Source: Fasciolopsis buskii
Taxonomy: Eukaryota > Platyhelminthes > Trematoda > Plagiorchiida > Fasciolidae
Length of the DNA stretch: 64,000 nt
Reading direction: 5' to 3'
Assembly: GCA_008360955.1 (NCBI GenBank)
Contig: LUCM01006193.1
Coordinates: 372,828-436,827, forward strand
This document shows positions 39,030 through 48,737 of this stretch, in pieces (the first letter of the stretch is position 1; each line of letters begins with the position of its first letter). Both the position numbers and the translations under genes were made by a program. The notes beneath the pieces were generated by a model. It did not search any database. It saw only the letters and a list, made by a program, of their open reading frames with translations, and was not told where the DNA came from.

Positions 39030-39190
39030 CTGACAATTCTCTAGCAGAGGAGTTTATAAAATTCCTCGAACTAATCTGGGCATGGGGACAGATTACTAAG
39101 GGCTGGTTCGAAACGGTGATCGTATTGATTCACAAGAAAGTGGAAGGTTCACCTGTGAAAAGTTTGATAAGCATTGCACTTAAGTCTTCC
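39030..39190 (+). mobile_element. LINE reverse transcriptase scrap
   Basis: The forward frame reads FLELIWAWGQITKGWFETVIVL then IHKK. This is the LF-x-IW-x-x-G-x-IP-x-x-W ... PIHKKG block of RTE-type reverse transcriptases. It is short, lacks the following catalytic motifs, and lies about 100 bp upstream of the first UBL7 exon. Confidence 0.6.
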
Positions 39191-41420
39191 AGAAAGAGCA
39201 CTGAGTTTAATGGAGTTGATGTCCTTGAGAGGTGCACTACGCATGTCTAGGAAAAGCCCATCTCGCTTTGTAACGTTATGGAAGGCAGGTAAAAAGTAGG
39301 TGTCACAATGATCAGTGCAAGAGGTGGCGGAAGGGTATGAAAGTTCTAATTAATGGACTGTCTAGAATAGGTCAAATAAGACTACCTGGTTTGGACTCAT
39401 GATATTCCCCAATGCGATTACTGAAGGCTTCTGGCAATGTGGCGGAGTACCACCGTCGGTGTACTGCCTGACAGTTAGCCTTTCACAAATTCCCGTTTAT
39501 TTCTCTTTTCATGAAACAGCAACAAGAAGTAGAGTGCATCAAAGCAGAGCTGACGATAGAAAAAGCTGAAGCCCAACCTTTTTCTTCAATCGTCCCCACA
39601 CTTTCATACTGTTCCCGTAAAACTATGATGCAATATTGTTCTGTTGGCAACATGCTTATTTTCAAGCGAGTAACATATACATACATAAGTTTATATATAT
39701 ACGTGATGCACTACGATGATCGATGCTGAAGGCTGCACAGCGAGGAGCGCTATAAGGAAGGGAACAATGAAAGATGGCGTCAATGGCAAAGGACTGCACT
39801 GAGTCGGAGGTAGTGGATAGATTATTACTGATTAAAAGAGTGGGTGCAAGTACTGAAGTATGGAAAATGTCGGCACTCGTAGAAACTGGCTGAAATAGAA
39901 CATCAAATTGATCAATGATTCGCTTCTTAAGTAAACATTATGTCCATGACATGACAGTGAGGGGTAACCCAAAAGTGAACAGTTTTGTCAATAGACATTC
40001 ATCTCCAACTTAATTGAAGGGCTTAGATATGCCGAGCGAGACCAGATGTTTCCCCGTGGTTGCCAGTCACTTCAACTTAGTCTTACAACTATGAACCTTG
40101 CATCAACGTGCTCTCGATCTGGCAGCTACCTCATCTCCCTAACTATTTAAAGGAGGAAAAAAACGAGAAATAGTGAGAGATCAGTTACAACAAAGTAGCA
40201 AGAACAACTCCATAAACAAGGGGAGATTTCGAATGCAAGAATGGTACTGGCTGTGGGATTGAACCACATCACTGTTTCCAAACATTTCATGGACACCAAT
40301 CCGGTAGTATAATTTGACCGACACGGACTAAACCACTGGTCAGGGTTTTTACACCCTTCATCCGGACATCTCGACTCACCTTCCAACCATTACCTGTTTT
40401 GGGGAATAGCGTAAAACAAGCCAGGCGTTCAGTGGCCATGCACGAAACATGTCCCCACAACCTCAATCGTATCGCATTCAGCGCTCCTTCTAAACATCGA
40501 AAACAAGAGCCTATTACATTACGTCTAACCTCTGCGTTACTTATAAAATTTTCCCACCATTCTACTTATATTAAGAAGACGACGCTGTCCAAGTATCGAA
40601 AGTCTTCAAACATCTATCTTTAATGGCCATGTTTCAGACTCCACTCTGGTCAATGGATTGAGATGAAGCCCCGAAGTCAAGCTCTTACTTTCATCCACAC
40701 GCCTGGGAAACATCACAACCAGAAACAAACCATGAATTATGAGTGAACACAGATTTGAGTTCCAGACGGGATTCGGGCCATATCTCCATGCCACCTGGAG
40801 CTTCCCTGGGTTACGGATAGGGGAACGACCATCAGTTATCCGTGAATGAGATGGGCTCAAACTCATTGAATAAGCAACCTTGGAAAAGTGGCATCAATGT
40901 CAATGGCGTGGTGCTTTTTGCCCAGCAACGCTTCTCCTTGAAAAAATACCACAAGTTTGCTGATGACACTGTAACGTGATGAGTGCGGCCCGACAATGAT
41001 AAGCCATCACTGCCCACGGTCGTGTTCCACCGACTACAATGCAAGAGAAGTATGAACTGATCAACTGATTACCAGCTTCTGTGGAACAATGATATTCCCT
41101 TGCAGGTCACGCCTGGTTGCGCAAATGCTACAGATGGACCCTCGAATAAACAAGCCAACTCTAGGCTGGGCGACACGATACAACACAGAAACCCTGGACC
41201 CGGACGGATAACTGATGATGTGGGGGAGTTGGGAGAGCTAACACATGGCCCCATTCTCTTACTCCCGCATTGCTTCCGATTTGTGCCAAGTTCCCACTAT
41301 CACAAGATATGTACACATTAATGCATATATGCATACATATGTGTATAAATATGTCCTACGCACTTCCTTCTCGCGGCGATGCTCCCATTAAAATACAACG
41401 ACGGAGACGAATGGCCAGCG
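39191..41420. other. Unassigned intergenic DNA
   Basis: Only short frames. At about 40943-40973 a plus frame reads KKYHKFADDT, which hints at an RT motif, but its flanks do not support one. Confidence 0.45.
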
Positions 41421-41600
41421 CTTAACACCACGTTGACTGGTCTTTGGCAATCAGTTTAGGGGAGATGGTAAACCCTGATACCAAAACAACCAAAGCTGTA
41501 TGCTCACCAGCGTCTGTGGTAAAGAAATATATCATGCGCCCAGGGTGTTTAGCCTTATCCGAAGGGCGCATGGACCAGACTGTCAATCACCGGCCTCCAG
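41421..41600. repeat. Dispersed repeat of about 180 bp, copy 1
   Basis: Shares long identical words with 46893-47095, for example ACCACGTTGACTGGTCTTTG, GGGGAGATGGTAAACCCTGA and CTCACCAGCGTCTGTGGT. The second copy carries an extra stretch in the middle. The family is unknown to me; no protein frame is conserved. Confidence 0.75.
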
Positions 41601-41747
41601 GGGTTTACGTGGCCTCCAGATCGTCCTGCCAATGTGGAGGATAGAGAAGTTGCCGTATATGGTGAATCATGAGCATCAATTTCTTTTCTTTCCTGTTTAT
41701 CGAGCATTGTTTTTGTCCTTTGACAAAGTTTGCACACAGATCTATGC

Positions 41748-41767
41748 AGTATATATATATATATATT
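41748..41767. repeat. (TA)n microsatellite
   Basis: About nine TA units. Confidence 0.85.
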
Positions 41768-42159
41768 GTCCTGAAAAACTGATGACGTGAAATGGAGTAT
41801 GGAATAAGGAACACGTCTGATGGATTCTAAATGGTATCTACTCGTAAGTTCACTTTCTCCGAATTATTTTTATCTGCTCACGTTTCCGACCGTGTTTGAT
41901 CTGCAGACGGATACGTGTCATGTGGAGAACTTGGGAAAACAAAACATCCCTTTTTAGAAGAGTTCATTTGTCGTTCCAGAAGTAGTATTGCAAAGAGCCA
42001 CAAATAACTAAGAGCTCGGCAGATTTAACAAGTGGCACCTATGATGAAAGATGCTGAACAAACGAACTTCCCACGTCTCAATGGATTTGAAAATTCATGT
42101 TCTTTGTAGCTCAGGTTATTGATTTTCATGTGGGTTCTGATAGCACAACTTCGCGTTTA

Positions 42160-42204
42160 GATCACGAATGTTCCACCACCAGTCGAGGTGACATCATCAG
42201 TACA
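42160..42204 (-). ncRNA. Penelope-type hammerhead ribozyme relic
   Basis: On the minus strand ACTGATGATGTCACC ... GGTGGTGGAAC gives the CUGAUGA box, a helix II pairing CACC with GGTG around a short loop, and then GGAAC where the active core needs GAAAC. Its close likeness to the element at 48555 suggests an isolated Penelope terminal fragment. The damaged core means it is probably inactive. Confidence 0.45.
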
Positions 42205-42599
42205 TATGGACCGAAAAAAATGCACGCCAAAAACATCAAGGGCGCACTCTTAATATCTCGGAGGCGACACCGACGACCGGTGTTGATAGGTGTTCGATTC
42301 TTATTTCTCAGATTATTTACCTACCAGAAACTAGATGTGCGTCAATCATTGCCAGTGAATCATCCATTCTAGATTAATAAAACCACAAAGGCGAATTATA
42401 TCAACAGAATCAAACCTGTATAGTTGTAGAACAAGCAAAGTTTAGCAACGAAATCATGGAAAACTAGTTAATCTTGAATAGCATGTGTATGGTTGTCACG
42501 GCAACAGAGAACCGAGAGGTTGACGATCTGTATAAATATACAACTTGGGTGTACAGAACACAAGTATTGATCAGGAGAGGAAAAACAAGTTCTTAAATA

Positions 42600-43591
42600 T
42601 CACCGAATTGAAGTCAGTTTGTTACTGGTGCTTGGAGTTGTCGCACTGGTACTGGCAGAAAAAGATGACAGAGAACGATGCCTCGTTGGGTTTGGATGGG
42701 GTAAAACACTTGGTCGTTCGAGTTGTTCTCCAGGATGTGTGGTTGACGGGTCCGGATAAAACGAACCGTCTGTATATAAATGGCAAACAGATTCATCAGG
42801 CAACTGAAGCAGGATACGAGAATCAGCGCATAAATCCAAGGAATTTTCGCACATGTCTACTTGGCACAATTCGATAGTCTCATCCGACTTAAGAATACGC
42901 ATTTTGTTGGCTGTTTCCAAGACTTTATTTATCTCCTTGTCGTTCCCTGGACAGTTGAAGATCATGTGCTAGTAACAAACTAACCTGAAAGTGTGGGAAA
43001 ATATTTACGTCGAATATTGTTGATATCTTTCGTAGTTAAAGGCTTTCCGAACAGACCAAAAATGAATTCTTTCAAAAGTTTGGTATCAACCTGTTGAAAC
43101 AATTCGCGCAACGACTCGAATTGTTCATGAGAAAGACGGCGATTGGCAGGAAGATGATCGTAGTAGGACTGTGTCAGTGGATGATTGTGTTGCAAAAAAG
43201 AGGACGTAACAACCAATTTTGCATCACGTTCCCGAACTATAAATCGAGCTGAGCAATCCGTTGATCGGGTACTAAATGAAAGATATAGATTAATCAAGAC
43301 CATTGCAGAACACACTTAACACGCCGCAGACCTTTGCTAACACTTTTCCGTTTTCGATAGCGGTCGCAATTGAAAACAATCTAAAAAAATAATCAAAAGA
43401 AAGCTCAAAAATGAAAAATAACTGACTCTGCGGAAGTGAATGTGCGGGTACGGAGATCGGGATGACGACCGAATGCTAAATGAGGACCATGTTGCCGCTT
43501 TGAACTCTTCCAGCGCCTCGGTCAATTCTGCATATGAATTGAATTGGCGACTTCCTATGAGTTCGTCGAATTTCTCCTGGGAGCAGGCCAT
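42600..43591 (-). CDS. ZSWIM3 N-terminal / FAR1-like DNA-binding domain protein with three micro-introns
   Basis: Four exons on the minus strand, 43591-43427, 43380-43316, 43271-42985 and 42946-42600 (TGA), give 864 nt or 287 residues with phases 0, 2 and 1. The introns are 46, 44 and 38 nt. The N-terminus has FNSYAELTEALEEF, then IVFNCDRYRKRKS and a later DCSARFIV with HNHPL. This Cys/His pattern is what I know from the ZSWIM1/ZSWIM3 N-terminal domain and the FAR1/MULE transposase WRKY-like zinc fold. Residues 110-170 continue with the helical region (LSHEQFESL, LTTKDINNI). The RNase-H-like and SWIM domains of full-length relatives are absent, and the last exon ends in a Ser/Thr-rich tail. 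It may be a domesticated transposase DNA-binding module or a truncated gene. An AG about 58 nt upstream of the ATG, with open frame between, could extend the 5' end. Exons 1-3 are well supported; the last is less certain. Confidence 0.75.
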
Positions 43592-43908
43592 TACTGTCGA
43601 ACTCGATCCCAGGACGGAATTCGATATATTCTTGGATATAAACCTATAAAATGATACGCGAATTTATCATGAATATCCAAAACGAGATATTATTAACACA
43701 TCTTCGACATATTACAAAGATGAATAACTAACATGTACTCCGCCACGTTCTCTAAAGATGATATACATATATAACGTTTATAGTGGCGTTTTGATTCAAA
43801 CAAGGATTTGTTGTCAAAAGTTTGCATCGAAACGTCACAATAAACGTTACAACAGTGTACGCCTTCTGACCTCTACAATATGTAACCTGAGCTGCAGATA
43901 TTTTCACT

Positions 43909-44008
43909 TATTATATATATAATATATATACATTATATATATAATATACATTATATATACATACACTATATACATACATATATACATTATATATATGCAT
44001 ATGTATGT
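43909..44008. repeat. TATA-rich low-complexity tract with short palindromes
   Basis: Repeated ATATATAATATATA, ATACATT and TACATACA words. It lies about 320 bp upstream of the ZSWIM3-N-like start codon. Confidence 0.85.
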
Positions 44009-44334
44009 ACGTAGTAAGTTTACTTGAAACCACGAAAGAGACGAACAATCAGCGAAAGAAGAAAGAAAGAAACAGCGAAGAGTTCAAAACATGTAAAGGT
44101 TTCAATTCTTCATCCCCAACTCCTCGATCGCCCGCAGTGATTCATCAGGTCACCGAGTGTTGTACATCTTGGTTGCCTAGGCTGAGGCAGAGGGTTGACC
44201 TAGGTTGTTCATCCTGAGCCTAGGTTCGTATGCCTTCGGAATAAGACCAATTGCTATGGGCATTCAGTTCACGTTTCAAATACGGATGCCAGTGATTATA
44301 GGCAAGTATACTTTGTACGCCGACCGTCATCGTT

Positions 44335-44402
44335 TGGGCGGCCGTGATCAAGTGAATTAAGCACTTGTCACTCCAAACTGGTCAGAGATTCGAACCCCAG
44401 AT
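44335..44402 (+). repeat. tRNA-like SINE head
   Basis: GCGGCCGTGATCAAGTG could be an A box. About 40 nt further, GGTCAGAGATTCGAACCCC is a near-perfect B box. There is no plausible anticodon arm, so this is a SINE head rather than a tRNA gene. Confidence 0.5.
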
Positions 44403-45330
44403 CCTCTGGTCACTGGTGGCAGACGGCAATGTCCTCTAGGCCGACTCGTTAACGCACCTGTCTTAATAAGACCTTATATGGTTTCGTGCAAATGCAAGTG
44501 ACAGAGTTACGGTTTCCGCGTAATATACCCTAACGATCGTACAGCATGTTCTTCCGTCAAACTTATGATTCGTGCATGTCATACAAGAAATCTTGACCCG
44601 CTCCACCAGAGTGGATAACAAACAACTCGGCGGACAGTGTCAAATATCTGTGGAATCCATGTTTTCCTTAGTAAGGGCTGTAATGCATAGATGTGGAAGT
44701 ATTGCGAGTATTTCAGAATAGGTAGCCAACTCTAAGCCTGACACATCCATCCCTTAGTGTACTTATGTTTTAGCGGCCTAGCTTAAAGCAGCTCGGTGAA
44801 AAATGCAATGCAAAATTGCTGCCTACTCTTCTCCGGTCATCTGCACATCTGCTCATCCGTTAGACGTCTAGTCTGTATACAGATTAAGCCAAACGTCGGG
44901 CATATCCAAAAGAAAAAAGTGAAACAAGCCCAACAAGCGAGGAAGAACGTGCTACGGCAAAAACTATGTAATCTTGTTGTAGAGTGGATATAAACAACAT
45001 CAATAATTGAACCGCAAAATGCCCCACAGTCACATGACGATATAGCATACAACTTGACCAGTTACCTATGACGAGTTCAGCTCAAATTTCAAATCCCTAA
45101 ACTTGTATTCACGAGATCCTGTTTTACGTGTATTTAGAAACATGGAAAAACGGCGATCACAAGTCAGAGGAAACACAAAGAATCACAAAAAACATCGGAT
45201 GCAAAAACGACACTGAGGGAGAAAAAAATTAACAATCCCCCAGGGGGAAACAGCGAAACGGAATTCTGCTAACAAATGAGATCTAAACAAAAGAGTCCAC
45301 TGGTTAGGGTTATAATATTTTATTATCGTA

Positions 45331-45666
45331 GGCTGAAAATCTAGTACGATCTACCCATGATTACCTGCTAAGAAGAACAATGTGCACCGAAGGAGTCGAT
45401 CTACAGGCACGTGATCCAAACACAGCCACCTCAAATGCCACAGTTTGCGTCAAACCTGAAATGCTGATGAAATTTTCCCGTAATGCTAGCAGTCAGGGTA
45501 TCCCGACAAGGTTTGAGCTTTGTATCTTCGAAATGAAAAGGAGATCATACCTGTTTACGCATTCCGTCGTTCAGTTGGAGATAGCCGATGAATTTAAGTA
45601 CCTCCGAAGATTTCAGGACAAAATGATGTAAGGAGTGTACAGAAAAATCGATGCGCCATGTATTGG
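45331..45666 (+). repeat. 336-bp segment, forward copy of an inverted pair
   Basis: Near identical to the complement of 51638-51973, with only a few differences, mostly in the first 60 bases. It contains an 83-codon frame (45380-45631) whose translation is identical at both sites. I do not recognise the protein; its end (LEIADEFKYLRRF) faintly recalls the L-x-VD-x-F-x-YLGS block of RTE thumbs. The flanks of this copy are not RTE sequence. Confidence 0.85.
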
Positions 45667-45688
45667 TTTTAATTGTGAATGATATAAT

Positions 45689-45889
45689 GTTAATAACAGC
45701 GTTGTTCGTAGATGTAATGCGCCAACGTTTCGACTACCGTGGGTAGTCTTTCTCAAGGTAAGTTTACAATCAAATAGTTATAAAACTTGTCTATCAAATG
45801 CATTTGATTGTAAAACTTGCCTTGAGAAAGACTACCCACGCTAGTCCAAACGTTGGCGCATTACATCTACCAACAACCCTGTTATTAAC
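45689..45889. repeat. 201-bp palindrome made of two Penelope-type terminal sequences
   Basis: Left arm 45689-45775 and right arm 45802-45889 are inverted copies with a 26-nt spacer. The outer ends are GTTAATAACAG and CTGTTATTAAC. Inside, GACTACC and GGTAGTC form a perfect 7-bp helix followed by GAAAC on the minus strand of the left arm. This resembles helix II and the core of the hammerhead motifs carried by Penelope pseudo-LTRs. The CUGANGA box is altered (TTGAGAA). Confidence 0.75.
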
Positions 45890-45959
45890 CTCCGAAGATT
45901 GATTACAACAAGTGGTGTTGGAGATGGTGTGATCAAGAATAGTAAGAACTAGAATAGCT

Positions 45960-46120
45960 CCGGCGGAGATGCGCCAATTATGGCACTCCCACGACTTCCT
46001 GCTTCTCTCAAGAGAAGAATGTGCAATGCCACAATTTGCCCTACTCTGACAGGCCCATCCACAGTGAGAATGCTCGGCGACTTTTCGCCGAGACATATTT
46101 GTCCCTTCCTAACCCTTTGG
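45960..46120 (+). mobile_element. RTE family B C-terminal scrap
   Basis: ASLKRRMCNATI parallels LKRRMYNAMVRSAL at 7250. The rest has degraded beyond the usual YGCETW. Confidence 0.5.
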
Positions 46121-46892
46121 ACTACATCTTAGCAAAGTACCCAATTCTTTTGGCGATTAGACGCCATGGAGAACACCGTGTTCCTATGGCCAAAACCGTT
46201 CCCGATTGGTGTCCGGGGCCACACATACATGATTTTCCCAACAACCTCTATCATGAAAAATCGACCCCGTGAAGGTGTACCATCACGTTTTAAAGGCAAT
46301 TTTTTCAAACCGGCTATTGTAACACTATTCGGCAAGCCCTAATTCACATGAATGCCATTTGGATCGCACAATGTTGTCCAGACTTCTCAACGCCTCACCA
46401 AAGGAATCTTGCCCGATCAGTCGATTCCGGTTGATTGAAAGGCAAACATCTAAATTTTCTGTAGCTCTGCACATGAACCCGTCACACATACACGGAAAAC
46501 AATTAGATGATTTCAGCTGCTCGAATTCCGGTTAAATCTCGATGGGTGTTTCATCCGATCTTTCTGCCGATTTTTCAGATCGCCTTATTCATCAACATGG
46601 TATCACATTGCTTCCGAAAAAGACTCAATCCAATATTTCTCCTCTCATCTTATAAGCCGCAAAACAGCTACAAAGGTTAGTTGGCGTCCCCAGTTGCAAT
46701 TGTCGGCTCATTCTGCTTTGCGCATCTCGCCCATAAATGCCTCAACATGGTCGGACTGGGTGTTTTAGACCCCGAATCGGATAGTCGCCCTAAACGCCTC
46801 TCGGAATGCTCTCAAATGGCCTGCATCTCGAACAGACTCTGCTGAGGAAGTCATACGGATTGCATTCTTGTGGTGGGCGCGGACGAAAGGGA
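46121..46892. other. Unassigned DNA
   Basis: No recognisable gene or repeat. Confidence 0.4.
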
Positions 46893-47095
46893 ATGTCCGG
46901 CGCTTTACACCACGTTGACTGGTCTTTGGTAATCAGTCTAGGGGAGATGGTAAACCCTGATACCAACACAACCACGGACGGCGTACGGAACAAACGGCTG
47001 CATGCTCACCAGCGTCTGTGGTGAAGAGGTGTACTGAGGGCTCAGAGTGTATAGCCTCCTCCGAACAGCGCGTGGATTGGTCACCCAGTCACTGG
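46893..47095. repeat. Dispersed repeat of about 180-200 bp, copy 2
   Basis: Direct-orientation partner of 41421-41600. Holds an insertion of about 18 bp (CGGACGGCGTACGGAACAAA region) relative to it. Confidence 0.75.
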
Positions 47096-47104
47096 TTCTC
47101 AGTT

Positions 47105-47195
47105 TGATAGGTGAATCTTAGATTGTCTCGCTGCCTTGTGGGTTAGACCATTTGCTTACTGGCTCGGGGTAAGGTTCCCAAGTTCAACTCCCTTC
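47105..47195 (+). repeat. tRNA-like SINE segment
   Basis: GCCTTGTGGGTTAGACCA followed by GGTTCCCAAGTTCAACTCCC, the latter close to a pol III B box. It adjoins the dispersed repeat on its left. Confidence 0.4.
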
Positions 47196-48477
47196 GCCTT
47201 GGGCAAAATCGTAGTTGGAAGCCTACGGATGGCCGATCAGATGAAGATAGGGAATAGGCGAGCTAGTATGTGTGGTAGACTCTAAAAAAGTGCTTCTTTT
47301 TCTTCCCCCCTCTTCGTCATGGCTCTGATGGCACATGATCTTGTGCATAACAACAAGTAAACCAGTATTAACAGTGAAACGGGCATAAATTTGAGCGTCT
47401 CGTTTTTTTCCATTCGATATGTTTTCTGACCTTGGTATAGATTTCGCACACATTCATATTGATCTAGTTCGAACGTTAACACGAGCAGAGCGAAATACTC
47501 ATATTCTGTCTGCCGTTGGTTTATTGACACGTAAGCCCATAGCTGTGTCTATTTCCAATGTCTCAGGGGAAAACATCGCTAAAACTTATTTGTAACATTG
47601 GATTTTTATTTTTGGCCTACAGACCGTAACCAACACAGACCGAAGTAGCCGATTCCAATGCACGTATTTTCGAAAATTCACCAAAACGCTAAGTCTCAGT
47701 CACAACCATACAACGGCATACCGTCCAACATCTAACGCATTGTCAGTCAAAGGGGCACTCATGTCGCTAGCCAACTCTAATTCTTAAAGTGACAATCTGT
47801 CATTGGTTGTAACAGATTCTTTCCGCAGTTAAGGACGACCCGCAATGCTCAGTCCCTGGAATCGGTCCTGATGCAGCCATCCGTCTTCACAATTTTCTTT
47901 TCTTTTATTACTGTTTTAGACACAAAAGTCTACACAATACAAATGGCTTTTTATGGAGCGTTTGTCTTCCACGCATCAAACGCCACGGCGGGGAAGTTGT
48001 ACGTGCACTTGTAATTTGCCCTGTTTTATTGTTTCTCACCGTAATTTTGTTCAACGCATCCCTTGCTTGTATCCATGTTTAAATGTACAGTTCTTGGACC
48101 TAACAACTACATATGACATAAAAATTTGCAGTCTCGGCTAACAAGCGATCCCTATACTCCGTCAGCTCTTCGACCTAATTCGCAGTTTCGGTGGAATAAT
48201 GGAGAGAAAAACGCATGAGATGCATGCGAAGACTTCCCGAGGCAAGACTGATCAAGCCAATATATCTGAAATTATGGTGATCGTAAGCAATATCATTGAT
48301 AATAGGAATTCCGAGAACGGAAACACTTGATTATTCCTAACAAAGATGAAACACCTGAATGCTTCCATGGTTTTTTAATCGTGAACTGAGCGTTGGTATC
48401 ATATGATGATGATGAAGTAATCCTGGTAATAACAGCTTGCAATTCTCTTTATTACCCACAAGTATCAAGAACTTAGG
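47196..48477. other. Unassigned DNA
   Basis: No frame above 82 codons, no repeat recognised. Confidence 0.45.
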
Positions 48478-48527
48478 ATATATATATATGTATATATATG
48501 GTATATATGGCATATATATGGTATTGG
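48478..48527. repeat. TA-rich low-complexity tract
   Basis: TATATATATG and GGTATATATGG units just beyond the 3' end of the Penelope-like element. Target-like simple sequence. Confidence 0.8.
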
Positions 48528-48554
48528 TTTGTGCGCTGAGTTGGGCAATTTGAT

Positions 48555-48596
48555 TGCAAACATTTCATTACCAGCCGAGGTGAAATCGTCAGTGCT
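48555..48596 (-). ncRNA. Hammerhead ribozyme-like motif in the Penelope terminal region
   Basis: Minus strand: GCACTGACGATTTCACC, loop TCGGCT, GGTAAT, then GAAATG. The CUGACGA and GAAA boxes are both present. Helix II is imperfect (CACC against GGTA). Hammerheads of minimal type are established parts of Penelope pseudo-LTRs, which supports the call. Activity is doubtful because of the helix II mismatches. Confidence 0.55.
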
Positions 48597-48649
48597 ATGA
48601 TATGGTGGCGAGCGTCTGGTTGCCATCGTCCGCCTAAATGGGTCATCTA

Positions 48650-48737
48650 GTCTTTAGTCGTTGTTGACTGGATGCTCTTGGTCAAGTGATAGGGTAGAGA
48701 TGCTGCCCAGTTGCTTTGTTCACCGTCTACTGTGGAC
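48650..48737 (-). repeat. Penelope terminal sequence, 3' copy
   Basis: The complement aligns with 50842-50932 over about 88 bases (AAAGCAACTGGGCA, CACTTGACCAAGAGCA, AACGA-TAAAGAC). Confidence 0.8.

Larger units (their letters stand above)
43592..45330. other. 5' flank of the ZSWIM3-N-like gene and intergenic DNA
   Basis: Contains an AT-rich tract and a SINE-like head; otherwise unassigned. If the gene has an untranslated first exon it lies here. Confidence 0.45.

Noticed and set aside
40943..40973. KKYHKFADDT, looking like an RT catalytic box
   Set aside because: Upstream and downstream translations lack any other RT block; too short to support a call.
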